Numbered from the stretch's first letter, positions 47,440 to 56,611 are shown. The stretch: DNA of 64,000 nucleotides from Pandoraea pnomenusa (GCF_000767615.3 NZ_CP009553.3:1364001-1428000), one strand, 5' to 3'. Numbers and translations are program-made. Notes: a model not told the origin generated them from the letters alone.

Positions 47440-48123
47440 CTGAGGCTTGTCTTCCGTTGTTCGGTGCACGCGCCGCGTGCGTCGACGAGATCGCCACGGG
47501 CCGGCCCGGCGTCTCGTGGGCGGGGCGTGTGATCGTCTCCTCCGGCGTACGCCGCCGCCATGGCGGAGCGGATTCTACCGAGATTCGTATTCGTTCCCGG
47601 AATCTGTTCCCAATACGTCAACGTTCACGGGAGCATGCGTGCGACGCGCCGCGGAAGGGCGAATTTTGCGCAATTCTTTCGGTTTCCGAAGCGAGGGCTC
47701 CCCAATGGGGTCGTTTGCGTTCGGCGAACGGTACCCGAACCCGCGCCGTAGCAGGTTCGCGCTCACTTACATGATGAGGGGATGCCCATTGCCCCGGCGT
47801 TGCGGGTACCGAAACATAGGCTTGCCATAACCGACGAACGTGGCCGAAGCCGGGAAGGAGCAGAAAGGCATAACCATGTTTTTAATATGGTTAATCGGGC
47901 GTCGGCGTCGAGCTAGCGATCGAGGCACCAGATATTGGCGTCGCCCGTGGCAACGAGCCGCATGCACGTGGAAACGCATACGGCCCACTTTCAATTCGAT
48001 AATTGCTGAATAAGAAATAAACGATTATTGAATGTCATATTTATCATCAAAGTGCGCACTAATAAAATTTAACTGTCGACGATGAAACAAGCATCGCCCC
48101 TTTCAATAGACAGGAGAAACATC
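47440..48123. other. 684-bp gene-poor region between gntR and the DUF4148 gene
   Basis: No frame here looks like a gene. Two dyads stand out: CGTTCGGCGAACG (47718-47730) and TAACCAT...ATGGTTA with a 9-nt AT-rich loop (47871-47893). The last ~130 bp before 48124 are AT-rich (TATTTATCATCAAAG, AATAAAATTTAACTG) and probably contain the promoter of the DUF4148 gene. A small RNA cannot be excluded. Confidence 0.5.
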
Positions 48124-48432
48124 ATGAAGCGCACTCTTATTACCTCTGCCCTGATTTCCGCCATGTTGGCCGTGTCGGCCGGTTCGGCTTTCGCCAGCGA
48201 TGCCTTCGACGGTCCCTCGGAGTTCTCGTGGGTGCCGCAAACCAGCATGCTGACCCGTGCCCAGGTTCGCGACGAACTGATCCAGGCACAAAAGGCGGGT
48301 CTGGTCGTTCAACACGATACCGTGTATCCGAAGGCCGCCCCCGGCGCACAATCGGCAACCGCTGCCGCGCCGATCACCGCGGGTGCCGTGGGTGGCCTGC
48401 AACGCGCGGGCACGACCTACTTCGGCAACTAA
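48124..48432 (+). CDS. Small exported DUF4148 protein
   Basis: 102-residue secreted protein. A signal peptide MKRTLITSALISAMLAVSAG ends near SAFASDAF, and the DUF4148 core is LTRAQVRDELIQAQKAGLV. The family is abundant in Burkholderiaceae with unknown periplasmic function. ACAGGAG precedes ATG 48124. An in-frame ATG 42 bp upstream lacks a ribosome site. Confidence 0.88.
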   Translation: MKRTLITSALISAMLAVSAGSAFASDAFDGPSEFSWVPQTSMLTRAQVRDELIQAQKAGLVVQHDTVYPKAAPGAQSATAAAPITAGAVGGLQRAGTTYFGN

Positions 48433-48522
48433 ACGTCTCACCGGCGCGTCCGGTTTCCCCCGGCACGCCTCATGCATCTCGGCGTTGATGCAGGCCCATG
48501 ACCCACCGGGCCGCATTGCGCC

Positions 48523-48702
48523 AGCGCGCTCGCGGGTGAGCGGTCGCATGAAGCTCACCGAGGCTCCGCCTTCCACGCAATCAATGAGTACATCGGTCAA
48601 CGCCTCGACGCAGGCAAGCGCCTGGGCGCCGTCGAGCCGATGCAGCGAGGCCTCGAAACGGGGGACCGGGGAGGCCGGGTGCGACGAGTTCGGGAACGAC
48701 AT
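48523..48702 (-). pseudogene. N-terminal remnant of a GNAT acetyltransferase
   Basis: The start codon overlaps the stop of the XRE-cupin gene (TGATG). About 60 codons read as the N terminus of a GNAT protein commonly found after such regulators (LTDVLIDCVEGGASVSFMRP then LTRERA). After this the homology stops and the frame runs antisense through the DUF4148 region with no GNAT core or acetyl-CoA loop. The gene therefore appears truncated by a deletion. The identification relies on remembered homologues. Confidence 0.55.
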
Positions 48703-49292
48703 CAGGAGGCTCTCCTTGCCGGGACGAAGGGCAGCGTGACGAGTCCGACGAGATAACGCGCCGTCGACTTCGCGGGATTGTGGAACCCGATCGGCTGGTC
48801 GAGCCGCATGGCGAGGCAGTCGCCCGCCTCCAGGCGCCAGCTGGCGTCGCCCAGCGAGATCTCGATGGTGCCCTCGATGACCCAGATCTGTTGCCAGACC
48901 TCGTTGTCTCGTACGCTGGTGTCATAGGCGACGCGCTCGCCCGGGGGAAACTGCACCTCGACGAACTGCAGCGGCGACGGTTGGGCGGGCGAGAGGTTGC
49001 GTCTCACGTAGCCCGAGTCGGGGTCGGTCCACACCGGCTGGTCGGCGCGGCGGGCCAGCGGCGAGGGCGGGGCGTCTTCCTCGACGCGCGCCTCGAACAT
49101 GGACGCGAGCGTGACGCCGAGTGCCGAGGCGAGCTTGTCCAGCACGTTGGCGGTCGGGCTGGTCTGGGCGCGCTCGATGAGCGAAATGCTCGAGCGACTC
49201 ACCCCGCTGCGCTCGGCCAGCGCGTCCAGAGAATAGCCGTGTTCGCTGCGCAGTTCGCGCACACGACGGGCAATGCGTTCGTTGATATCCAT
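48702..49292 (-). CDS. XRE-family regulator with C-terminal cupin domain
   Basis: 196-residue regulator. An N-terminal Xre helix-turn-helix (LRSEHGYSLDALAERSGVSR then SSISLIERAQTSPTA) is followed by a cupin (QIWVIEGTIEISLGDASWRL, GDCLAMRLDQPIGFHNPA). This architecture (SutR/PuuR-like) senses small metabolites. Two overlapping dyads lie 4 bp before its start codon, consistent with autorepression. Its partner acetyltransferase gene downstream is truncated. Confidence 0.9.
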   Translation of the reverse strand: MDINERIARRVRELRSEHGYSLDALAERSGVSRSSISLIERAQTSPTANVLDKLASALGVTLASMFEARVEEDAPPSPLARRADQPVWTDPDSGYVRRNLSPAQPSPLQFVEVQFPPGERVAYDTSVRDNEVWQQIWVIEGTIEISLGDASWRLEAGDCLAMRLDQPIGFHNPAKSTARYLVGLVTLPFVPARRAS

Positions 49293-49295
49293 GCC

Positions 49296-49322
49296 TTCCA
49301 GTTTACTGGAAATTTATTTCCA
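49296..49322. promoter_or_regulatory. Two overlapping operator dyads before the XRE-cupin gene
   Basis: TTCCAGT-TT-ACTGGAA (49296-49311) and TGGAAAT-TT-ATTTCCA (49307-49322) are both perfect and share TGGAA. They sit between the XRE start and the region toward the divergent acetyltransferase gene, so the protein may control itself and perhaps its neighbour. Confidence 0.8.
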
Positions 49323-49427
49323 CTAAAATGGATGGCATCGTACCCGGATGTCATCACGCGACATCGGGCAACATCGGGCTTCACCGTTCACGCCGTCGAC
49401 GACGGCATCTCGCTTGCGGGCATTTCC

Positions 49428-49943
49428 ATGACTTCCTCGTTGAATTCCTCGATCGTCGTTCGCGATGCCACCGACGCCGATCTTCCCGTGATCCGCGACA
49501 TTTACAACGACGCCGTCGAGCACACCACGGCCATCTGGAACGAAGTGCTCGTCGACGTGGAGAATCGACGCGAGTGGCTCGCCGCGCGCGTCGCGCGCGG
49601 ATTTCCGGTCATCGTCGCCGAGCGGGACGGCAAGGTGCTCGGCTATGCGTCGTTTGGCGACTGGCGCGCGTTCGACGGCTATCGCCATACCGTGGAGCAC
49701 TCGATCTACATCGACAAACACGCGCGCGGGGGCGGCCTGGGCGAGACACTCATGCGCGCGCTGATCGAACGCGCCCGCGCTCGGAAGGTTCACGTGATGA
49801 TCGCGAGCATCGAAGCGCGGAACGCGCCTTCGATCAAGCTGCACGAAAAGCTTGGCTTTCGGATCGTCGGCACCTTCAGCGAAGTCGGCATCAAGTTCGG
49901 ACGCTGGCTCGATCTGACGTGCATGGAACTGCGTATCGACTGA
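49428..49943 (+). CDS. Phosphinothricin-type N-acetyltransferase (Pat/Bar-like GNAT)
   Basis: 171-residue acetyltransferase. Family landmarks are VVRDATDADLPVIRDIYNDA, YRHTVEHSIYIDKHARGGGL, LGETLMRALIERARARKVHV and LHEKLGFRIVGTFSEVGIKF. Pat-like enzymes acetylate phosphinothricin, methionine sulfoximine or related amines; the natural substrate here is unknown. ATG 49428 fits the family start. It is divergent from the XRE-cupin gene and close to its operator. Confidence 0.87.
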   Translation: MTSSLNSSIVVRDATDADLPVIRDIYNDAVEHTTAIWNEVLVDVENRREWLAARVARGFPVIVAERDGKVLGYASFGDWRAFDGYRHTVEHSIYIDKHARGGGLGETLMRALIERARARKVHVMIASIEARNAPSIKLHEKLGFRIVGTFSEVGIKFGRWLDLTCMELRID

Positions 49944-49976
49944 TGGTGCGGTAGCTCGCACCGCATCATCATCGCG

Positions 49977-50010
49977 TGCCGCTGTGTCCCGGCGGATACA
50001 GCGGCATTTC
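49977..50010 (+). terminator. Terminator after the Pat-like gene
   Basis: TGCCGCTGT and ACAGCGGCA form a 9-bp stem followed by TTTCTCCTCT. A second, slightly imperfect hairpin (49942-49970) overlaps the stop codon just before it. Together they should end the pat transcript. Confidence 0.65.
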
Positions 50011-50394
50011 TCCTCTCGCATAGGCGTTATCACGCCGATCGAATACGGCTCGCGCACCCCGGTCACGCGGCCCGCCGCACGGCGCCCGGGGCGTGCGTTC
50101 TCACGCAGTGCACCACGTCCAATCTTGTCAATCCGGAACTCGGCGTGTAGCCTTGAAACGTCCGGTGTCACTCATGAAGCGTGTTCTCATAGAACCTCAC
50201 GAGCGCATCACGGCAGGTGAATGTCACGCGTTATGAATGGGTACCGTGCGTCGGCGACGTCGTTCCGACGGAGTCCTGAGGAATTGGCCCCGTGATCGTT
50301 GCCGTGCTGTTTTGAGCGCGTTGGCTCCGCGCGAGCCCCGCAATCGTGCTTCGTGACGTGACGGTCCCCCAAAAACAAGACGGACGGAACGCTT
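50011..50394. other. Gene-free leader before the molybdenum hydroxylase operon
   Basis: 384 bp with no convincing coding frame. A promoter for the operon should be here, but I see no clear -35/-10 pair or operator. Confidence 0.45.
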
Positions 50395-53300
50395 ATGCCG
50401 CGCATGCCAAGAAAACACTGTCCTCCTGCGGCTGTGTCGAGCGAAGACGCTCGTCCCGATGCCGCTTCAGCCACCTTCGCATCTTCCCCCGACTGCGCAG
50501 CACCCGAAACCTCGCCCGATACGGCGCCGGGCATGGCTCTGACACGTCGCGGTTTTCTCAAGGCCTCGGTGATCGCGGGCATTTCGGTGTACATTGCGCC
50601 GCTGGGCAGCCGGGCGTTCGCCGCGCTGTTCGAGGAGAAGAACCTGACGCCCGTGGCATGGGACGCCGCCAAGGGACAGGCCCGGTTCCGTATCGACGGC
50701 ACGGCGAAGGTCACTGGCGCGAAGATCTTCGCGCGCGATGTCCGTGCGCGCGATATGCCGGGCTGGCCCGCGCAGCAGGCCCATGCGTTCGTGCTGCGCG
50801 TCACGCGCGCCGACCGCCCCTACCTCGGCTTCGATCTCTCGCGGCTCGACGACGGCCTGCAACCGGATCGCATCGTGACGGCCGAGGATCTCGTTCGCGA
50901 CGGCGTGGCGTTCCCCGAATTCTATGGCGACGACATGCTGTTGCCGGCGGGCAAGACGCCCGCCTATCTCGGTCACGCGGTGGCGATCCTGATCTATCGC
51001 GACTTCACGCGCTTCCGATTCGCCAAGGACAGGCTCAAGTTCCACGACGAAATCATTCGCTACGGCGACGTGACCGGCCCGCTGGAGCGTGACCCGTGGG
51101 GCAGCTTCCGATATGTTCGCGTGGGCGGCAACACGGCCTATGACGACGACGTGTATTCGAGCCTGAAGGATGCGCCCATTTTCCCGAGCATGATGCGCAA
51201 GCACTTGCCGGTTTGGCCGGACGGCAACGATCACGGCAAGCTCGACGAGCAGGGAATGGCCCACGCCGGCACGATCGACGCGTCGCTGCGCAATCCGCCG
51301 GCCAACTGGCTGGTGATGTCGCGCGAATACCGTACGCAGTCGATCGACACCGCGGCGCTCGAGCCCGATAACGCGAACTGCTGGTACGACAGCGCCACGC
51401 AGACGCTGCACATGGTCGTGCCGACGCAATCGCCGTCGGAAGTCTCGGAGAACGCGGCGGCCATGGCCGCCAAGGGGCGCTTTCCCGTGAAGCGCCTGAT
51501 CGTGTACCCGTGCTACACGGTGGGGTACGGATCGAAGGACCACTACAACATGCCGTTCTACGGTCTGGCGGCGGCGCTCTACGGCGACGGCCTGCCCGTG
51601 CGGCTCGCCAACGACCGCTACGAGCAGTTCCAGACATCGCTCAAGCGTCACGCTTTTACCATGCGCTATCGCATGGGCGTGGACAAGCAGAGCGGCATGC
51701 TCCAGGCGTTCGCCGCCGATATGGAGTGCAATGGCGGCGGCCGGATGAATTTCTCGCCGTCGGTGGCGATGGTCGGCGCCACGGCGGCGCAATCGATCTA
51801 CTACTTCCCGAAGAGCGATCTGGCGAGCGTGGCGATTGCCTCGCGCGCGATCGATGCGGGTTCCGCGCGCGGCTACGGCACTTTGCAGTCGATGGCCGCC
51901 ACGGAAATGATGATCGACGAGATGGCCGCGCAGTTGGGCGTCGATCCGATCGATTTCCGTCTGAAGAATGCATTGCGCTCGGGCATGAAGAATACGCAGG
52001 GCGCGATTCCGGCGGGCGCGGTGCGGGTTGACGAGGTACTCGAGCGGGCGAAGGCGCATCCGCTGTGGACGCAACGCGACAAGAAGAAGGCCGAGTACGA
52101 GGCCGCGCACCCGGGCCGCCGTTATGGCGTGGGCTTCGCCTGCGTGCAAAAGGACTTCGGCACCGGCGCGGAGACGTCGTTCGCGCGCGTGGAATTCGAC
52201 GAGGCGGGCCGCATCTCGCTGCATCACACTGCTGCCGAGATCGGCACGGGGACCTCCACGTCGCAGGCCGTGGCCGTGGCGAAGTGGCTCGGCATGCCGG
52301 CCACGGACGTCCATATCGCCATCACCGACTGGCCGGAGTTACCGGTCGTGACCAGCGGCGATCCGTATCTCATGTCGCAGGCCGATCAGGACCGGCTTGC
52401 CGCGAATCCGCGCTGGTCGCCTGGATACGCGTCGCCCTCGAGCGCGACGAATTCCGCGTTCTATTTCACGCACAGCACGCGCGAGGCGGCGCGTCTGGTA
52501 TTCCTGCAGGGGCTGTGGCCGGCGGCGCTGTCGATCTGGCGTCGTGGGCTCGGCGGCGGTCAGGCCGCACCGCTCGTGGTGCGTGCCGAAGATGCGCGCT
52601 GGGTGGAGGGCAAGCTCTCGGCCGCCGGTCTCGAAGCGTTGCCGATGGCCCTGCTCGCCAGGACCGCGCATGCGCTGGGGCTGGTGACGGGGGCAACGGT
52701 GCACGTGTTCAACCGCTGGCAGTGGGCCGAAGCTGACTGGGATCTGGGCGACGGTACAATTCAGCGCCTGCCGGTCGACGGCATCTCGTTACGCTACGGC
52801 AAGGGCGGCGCGAATGCCGCCGCGGTGGCGGCGCAGCCCCCCGCTACGCAGACCCCCGCGGCCAAAGGCGCGCATCGCAGCGGCAATGCCCCCGCGAAAT
52901 CCGCAACCTCCGCGGTCGCTGCGGCCGCCGCGGCGGGATCGCATGGCGCGAGGGGGGCGCCGCCCGCCAACGCCGGTTCGGCGGGCCAGCAGGTCGCGGC
53001 GCCCACGCCCGGTACCGGCTATCGCACACTGGACCGCAAGCGTGTGTACTACCCGCCGGTCCAGCGCAACAACGCGGCCGTGACTTACTACAGCGCAGTG
53101 GGCACGCTCGTGGAGTTGTCCGTGCACGAGGCCTCGGGCAAGGTCGAGTTGCTCGCGCATCATTCGATCATGGAGTGTGGCAATCAGATTTCGCCGCAGC
53201 TTGTGTCCGGGCAACTGCAGGGCGGCCTCGCCATGGGCATCGGCCACGCGTTGCACGAATACCTGCCGCTCTACGAAGACGGCCCCGGCAACGGCACGTG

Positions 53301-53526
53301 GAACTTCAACCGCTACCACTTGCCGCGCGCGGTCGACGTCGCCGTATGGACGCAAACGGGGGAAGTGCTGCCCCCGATTACCGAAACCGATGTGCCCAAG
53401 GGCATTGCCGAAGTGGTGATGATTCCCGTGGTGGGCGCGATCGTGAATGGCCTGGCCCATGCGATCGGCCATCGATTTACAGACTTGCCGGTGACGCCGG
53501 AGAAGATCCAGGAGGTACTGGCATGA
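50395..53526 (+). CDS. Molybdopterin-binding large subunit of a periplasmic aldehyde/xanthine oxidase-family dehydrogenase
   Basis: 1043-residue protein of the Ald_Xan_dh_C2 (IorB/AldH-like) family. A twin-arginine signal (LTRRGFLKASVIAGISVYIA) follows a 45-residue leader, so it is exported folded. Cofactor-binding segments include AIDAGSARGYGTLQSMAATE and HHTAAEIGTGTSTSQAVAVA, and the C-terminal EVVMIPVVGAIVNGLAHAIG region. A ~75-residue Ala/Pro/Ser-rich insert lies at about 802-876. The electron path continues to the 2Fe-2S and cytochrome subunits. The substrate is probably an aldehyde or N-heterocycle. ATG 50533 is an alternative start nearer the Tat motif. Confidence 0.87.
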   Translation: MPRMPRKHCPPAAVSSEDARPDAASATFASSPDCAAPETSPDTAPGMALTRRGFLKASVIAGISVYIAPLGSRAFAALFEEKNLTPVAWDAAKGQARFRIDGTAKVTGAKIFARDVRARDMPGWPAQQAHAFVLRVTRADRPYLGFDLSRLDDGLQPDRIVTAEDLVRDGVAFPEFYGDDMLLPAGKTPAYLGHAVAILIYRDFTRFRFAKDRLKFHDEIIRYGDVTGPLERDPWGSFRYVRVGGNTAYDDDVYSSLKDAPIFPSMMRKHLPVWPDGNDHGKLDEQGMAHAGTIDASLRNPPANWLVMSREYRTQSIDTAALEPDNANCWYDSATQTLHMVVPTQSPSEVSENAAAMAAKGRFPVKRLIVYPCYTVGYGSKDHYNMPFYGLAAALYGDGLPVRLANDRYEQFQTSLKRHAFTMRYRMGVDKQSGMLQAFAADMECNGGGRMNFSPSVAMVGATAAQSIYYFPKSDLASVAIASRAIDAGSARGYGTLQSMAATEMMIDEMAAQLGVDPIDFRLKNALRSGMKNTQGAIPAGAVRVDEVLERAKAHPLWTQRDKKKAEYEAAHPGRRYGVGFACVQKDFGTGAETSFARVEFDEAGRISLHHTAAEIGTGTSTSQAVAVAKWLGMPATDVHIAITDWPELPVVTSGDPYLMSQADQDRLAANPRWSPGYASPSSATNSAFYFTHSTREAARLVFLQGLWPAALSIWRRGLGGGQAAPLVVRAEDARWVEGKLSAAGLEALPMALLARTAHALGLVTGATVHVFNRWQWAEADWDLGDGTIQRLPVDGISLRYGKGGANAAAVAAQPPATQTPAAKGAHRSGNAPAKSATSAVAAAAAAGSHGARGAPPANAGSAGQQVAAPTPGTGYRTLDRKRVYYPPVQRNNAAVTYYSAVGTLVELSVHEASGKVELLAHHSIMECGNQISPQLVSGQLQGGLAMGIGHALHEYLPLYEDGPGNGTWNFNRYHLPRAVDVAVWTQTGEVLPPITETDVPKGIAEVVMIPVVGAIVNGLAHAIGHRFTDLPVTPEKIQEVLA

Positions 53527-54263
53527 CGGACACAGCAACCCGCGCGAGCAGCGCAACCGGCGCACCCCAGACTGCGTCGGACGCCGTGAGCGCTGCCGGC
53601 GCTGCCAGCGCCGCACCCCTTCCGACCGGCCACGCGAGCGCTGCATCGGCGCCGTCGGCACCGGCCTCGGCGAGTGCCGCCGCAGCCCCGGCCGCAGCGC
53701 CCGCGAGCGGCACGAAGCCTTGGGAGACGCTGCCCGTGACCGTGAAGGTCAACGGCGTGACGCACGGTCCCACGGACGTACCCGCGGGCCTCATGATGAT
53801 CGACTATCTGCACGAAACGCTGGGGCTGACCGGCTCGCGCCTGGGGTGCGGGCAAGGGATCTGCCACGCTTGCGTGGTGATCGTCGATCATGCGGACGGC
53901 AGCAGCGAGACCGTGCGGACGTGCATCACCGGCGCGAACTATTTCGACGGCAAGACTGTGCGCACGGTGGAGGGGCACGCCACGCGCGACGCCGACGGCA
54001 AGCTCGCGCTGGCCCCGATCCAGCAGGCGTTCCTCGATCATTTCAGCTTCCAGTGCGGCTATTGCACGCCGGGCTTCGTCAACGCGGCCACGGTGCTTAT
54101 CGAGCGGCTCAAGCGCAATCCGGTCGCGCGCGCCGATCTCGAAGCGGCGATCACCGAAGGTCTCAACGACCAGATCTGCCGGTGCACGGGATACGTGCGC
54201 TACTACGAGGCCGTGCGCGAGGTCGTTCTCAAGACGCCCGGCTGCGTCAAGGATGCAAAATGA
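53523..54263 (+). CDS. 2Fe-2S subunit of the molybdenum hydroxylase
   Basis: 246-residue IorA-like protein with an N-terminal ~62-residue Ala/Ser/Pro-rich extension. The plant-type cluster is at GCGQGICHAC (near 109) and the second cluster at CGYCTPGF (near 178) with CRCTGY (near 219). It has no signal peptide of its own, so it is probably carried to the periplasm with the Tat-exported large subunit. ATGA overlap with the large-subunit gene shows coupling. Confidence 0.92.
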   Translation: MTDTATRASSATGAPQTASDAVSAAGAASAAPLPTGHASAASAPSAPASASAAAAPAAAPASGTKPWETLPVTVKVNGVTHGPTDVPAGLMMIDYLHETLGLTGSRLGCGQGICHACVVIVDHADGSSETVRTCITGANYFDGKTVRTVEGHATRDADGKLALAPIQQAFLDHFSFQCGYCTPGFVNAATVLIERLKRNPVARADLEAAITEGLNDQICRCTGYVRYYEAVREVVLKTPGCVKDAK

Positions 54264-55711
54264 GGCGCGAGATGAGGGGATACGCCATGAGCCTGAATCG
54301 CGTCACGCGCTGGGGCGCCCGCGCCGCGTGGCTGACGTCGGTGTTGCTCGTTGCCGCGTGCAACGACTCGAACGTGCCCAAGCCGCCCGGGCCCGCGCAA
54401 CCGCCCAGGCCGAAGACATCGATGATGCCCTCGCTCGTCACGAGCGCGATGGCCGCCGATGCACCGAATGCGTCCGCGGCGTCCTCCGCTGCATCGGCAC
54501 CGGCACCGGCGGCGGCATCCACGCCTTCCACGGCTTCCACACCGGTGTCGCCTGCGGTGGCAGCGCCCGCCGCGAGCGCATCGCCGGAGACGATCGCGCG
54601 CGGCCGATACCTCGCGCGCGCGGCCGACTGCGCGGCGTGCCACACCAGCGCGGACGGTGCGCCGTTCGCGGGCGGCGTGCCGCTCAAGTCGCCGTTCGGC
54701 ACGTTCTACGGCACCAACATCACGCCGGACAAGACGAACGGCATTGGCGGCTGGACGTCGGACGATTTCTACCGGGCGCTTCATGACGGCAAGGCCCCGG
54801 ACAAGCCGTTGTATCCGGCCATGCCATACACGTCGTACAGGCAGATGTCGCGCGCCGACAGCGACGCCATTTACGCGTACCTGATGTCGGTGAAGCCGGC
54901 GGCCGTACCCAATCGCCCGCATGCGCTGTCGTTCCCTTACACCCTTCGTTTCGGCATGCGTGTGTGGGACTGGATGTTTCTCAAGGACACCTTGCCCGAT
55001 GCGTCGAAGGGGCAGTCGGCGGACTGGCTTCGCGGGCGTTACCTCGCCAATGCGCTGGGCCATTGCGCGGAGTGCCACACACCGCGCGGCACGTTCGGCC
55101 AGCTCGACAGTGCCAAGCCGCTGGGCGGCGCCTCGCTCGCGCGCATCGCCGCGCCCGACCTGACGCCGGAAGCGCTGGCCGCTCGCGGCTGGACGGTGAA
55201 GGACCTGCAGACGTTCTTCGGCACGGGTATCGCGCCGCAGGGCTCGGCGTTCGGGGAGATGTACCCGGTCGTGCATCTGAGCACGCAGTACCTTACGCCC
55301 GACGACCTGCGCGCGCTCTCGACGTATCTGCTCGGCGACGCGCCACCCGCGCCCCGACCATTGCCGGACCATCCCGACACCGGCAAATTGATGGCCGGAC
55401 GCAACCTGTATCTTGCCGTCTGCGCCGGTTGCCACGCGGCCGACGGCACGGGAAAGCCACACGTGGCGGTGTCGATGCAGGGGAATTCGACGGTACGACA
55501 AAAGGATCCGCACAACCTGATCGTGACGATTCTCGACGGGATCGCGCCGCAGAAATTCCCGGGCCTCGAAGCGATGCAGGACATGCCCGGCTTCGACAAG
55601 CGGCTGACCGATGCGCAGATCGCGGAATTGAGCAACTATCTTCGCGTGGCCTACGGTGGTCAGGCGGGCGACGTCAATTCCGAGATCGTCAGGCAGTTGC
55701 GCCAGAAGTAA
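54260..55711 (+). CDS. Triheme cytochrome c subunit of the molybdenum hydroxylase
   Basis: 483-residue membrane-anchored cytochrome. The leader ends in a lipobox (SVLLVAAC-N), suggesting lipidation at that Cys. A Pro/Ala/Ser linker follows. Three heme sites are visible: CAACH near 124, CAECH near 269 and CAGCH near 388. It resembles the cytochrome subunit of membrane-bound aldehyde dehydrogenases and gluconate dehydrogenases, passing electrons to the respiratory chain. ATG 54260 overlaps the previous stop (ATGA); ATG 54287 with GAGGGG upstream is an alternative. Confidence 0.92.
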   Translation: MRREMRGYAMSLNRVTRWGARAAWLTSVLLVAACNDSNVPKPPGPAQPPRPKTSMMPSLVTSAMAADAPNASAASSAASAPAPAAASTPSTASTPVSPAVAAPAASASPETIARGRYLARAADCAACHTSADGAPFAGGVPLKSPFGTFYGTNITPDKTNGIGGWTSDDFYRALHDGKAPDKPLYPAMPYTSYRQMSRADSDAIYAYLMSVKPAAVPNRPHALSFPYTLRFGMRVWDWMFLKDTLPDASKGQSADWLRGRYLANALGHCAECHTPRGTFGQLDSAKPLGGASLARIAAPDLTPEALAARGWTVKDLQTFFGTGIAPQGSAFGEMYPVVHLSTQYLTPDDLRALSTYLLGDAPPAPRPLPDHPDTGKLMAGRNLYLAVCAGCHAADGTGKPHVAVSMQGNSTVRQKDPHNLIVTILDGIAPQKFPGLEAMQDMPGFDKRLTDAQIAELSNYLRVAYGGQAGDVNSEIVRQLRQK

Positions 55712-55755
55712 CCGGTCGCCGCCCCGTGCGAAGACATGGCGCATAATGACGCGCC

Positions 55756-56439
55756 ATGTCACGCACACAACGTCTCTTCTCCCTGATGCAACTGCTGCGC
55801 CGCCACCAATACCCGGTGGCGGGCGCCGCGCTGGCCGACTCGCTTGGCGTGAGCCTGCGCACGCTGTACCGGGACATTGCCACGCTGCAGGCGCAGGGGG
55901 CGGACATCGAGGGTGCGCCCGGGCTGGGCTACGTGCTCAAGCCCGGGTTCATGCTCCCGCCGCTGATGTTCTCGGAAGAGGAGATCGAGGCGATCGTGCT
56001 CGGCTCGCGTTGGGTTGCCAGGCGTACCGACGGCGCACTCGCCGACGCGGCCGCCAACGCCCTGGCGAAGATTGCGGCGGTGCTGCCCTCGGATCTGCGC
56101 GCGTCGCTCGAGGCGTCGACCCTGCTGATCGGCCCGGGCGATCCGCTTCCGCCCATGATCGTCGACCTGACGGTCATTCGCGAGGCCATTCGCGCCGAGC
56201 GCAAACTCCATCTTGCCTATCGCGACGAAGCCGGACGGTTGTCCGAGCGCATCGTCTGGCCTTTTGCACTCGGCTTCTTCGAGCGTGTGCGCATGATCGT
56301 TGCCTGGTGCGAACTGCGCGACGGCTTCCGGCATTTTCGCGCCGACCGCATCGAGGCCATGACGGTGACCGCCTCGCGCTACCCTCGCGGGCGTCGCGCC
56401 CTGCTCAAATCATGGCGCGAGACAATCGGCAACACGTGA
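55756..56439 (+). CDS. YafY-type HTH-WYL regulator
   Basis: 227-residue regulator. The N-terminal HTH_11/DeoR-like domain is RLFSLMQLLRRHQYPVAGAA then LGVSLRTLYRDIATLQAQGA. The WYL domain (LHLAYRDEAGRLSERIVWPF, then ALGFF) probably binds a ligand or nucleic acid. It is followed after 172 bp by a VOC-family gene, a common pairing, with CTGACA repeats in between. Confidence 0.9.
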   Translation: MSRTQRLFSLMQLLRRHQYPVAGAALADSLGVSLRTLYRDIATLQAQGADIEGAPGLGYVLKPGFMLPPLMFSEEEIEAIVLGSRWVARRTDGALADAAANALAKIAAVLPSDLRASLEASTLLIGPGDPLPPMIVDLTVIREAIRAERKLHLAYRDEAGRLSERIVWPFALGFFERVRMIVAWCELRDGFRHFRADRIEAMTVTASRYPRGRRALLKSWRETIGNT

Positions 56440-56491
56440 TGCCGCGCCCTGTGGAACGCCGTTGCCGGCGTTTCGCGGCTGAGTTCGGATG

Positions 56492-56507
56492 CTGACAAAA
56501 TCTGACA
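56492..56507. promoter_or_regulatory. Direct repeat CTGACA-N4-CTGACA
   Basis: Two copies are spaced exactly 10 bp apart between the YafY gene and the VOC gene, about 105 bp before the VOC start. It is a candidate YafY/WYL operator, inferred from position only. Confidence 0.45.
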
Positions 56508-56611
56508 GTATCTCCTCGTACGATAGCGCTCATGACAACGCACGACGGCCCGGGAAGTTCGGTCTGCCATCGATGCGACGTGTCATTCCAACCTATCGAC
56601 AGGAGCTACTC

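Noticed and set aside
47447..47830. 127-residue + strand frame in the gap after gntR
   Set aside because: Arg/Pro-rich composition, no ribosome site, no domain; it looks like random high-GC open frame.
48103..48522. Continuation of the - strand frame after the GNAT remnant
   Set aside because: It runs antisense through the DUF4148 gene and loses all similarity to acetyltransferases.
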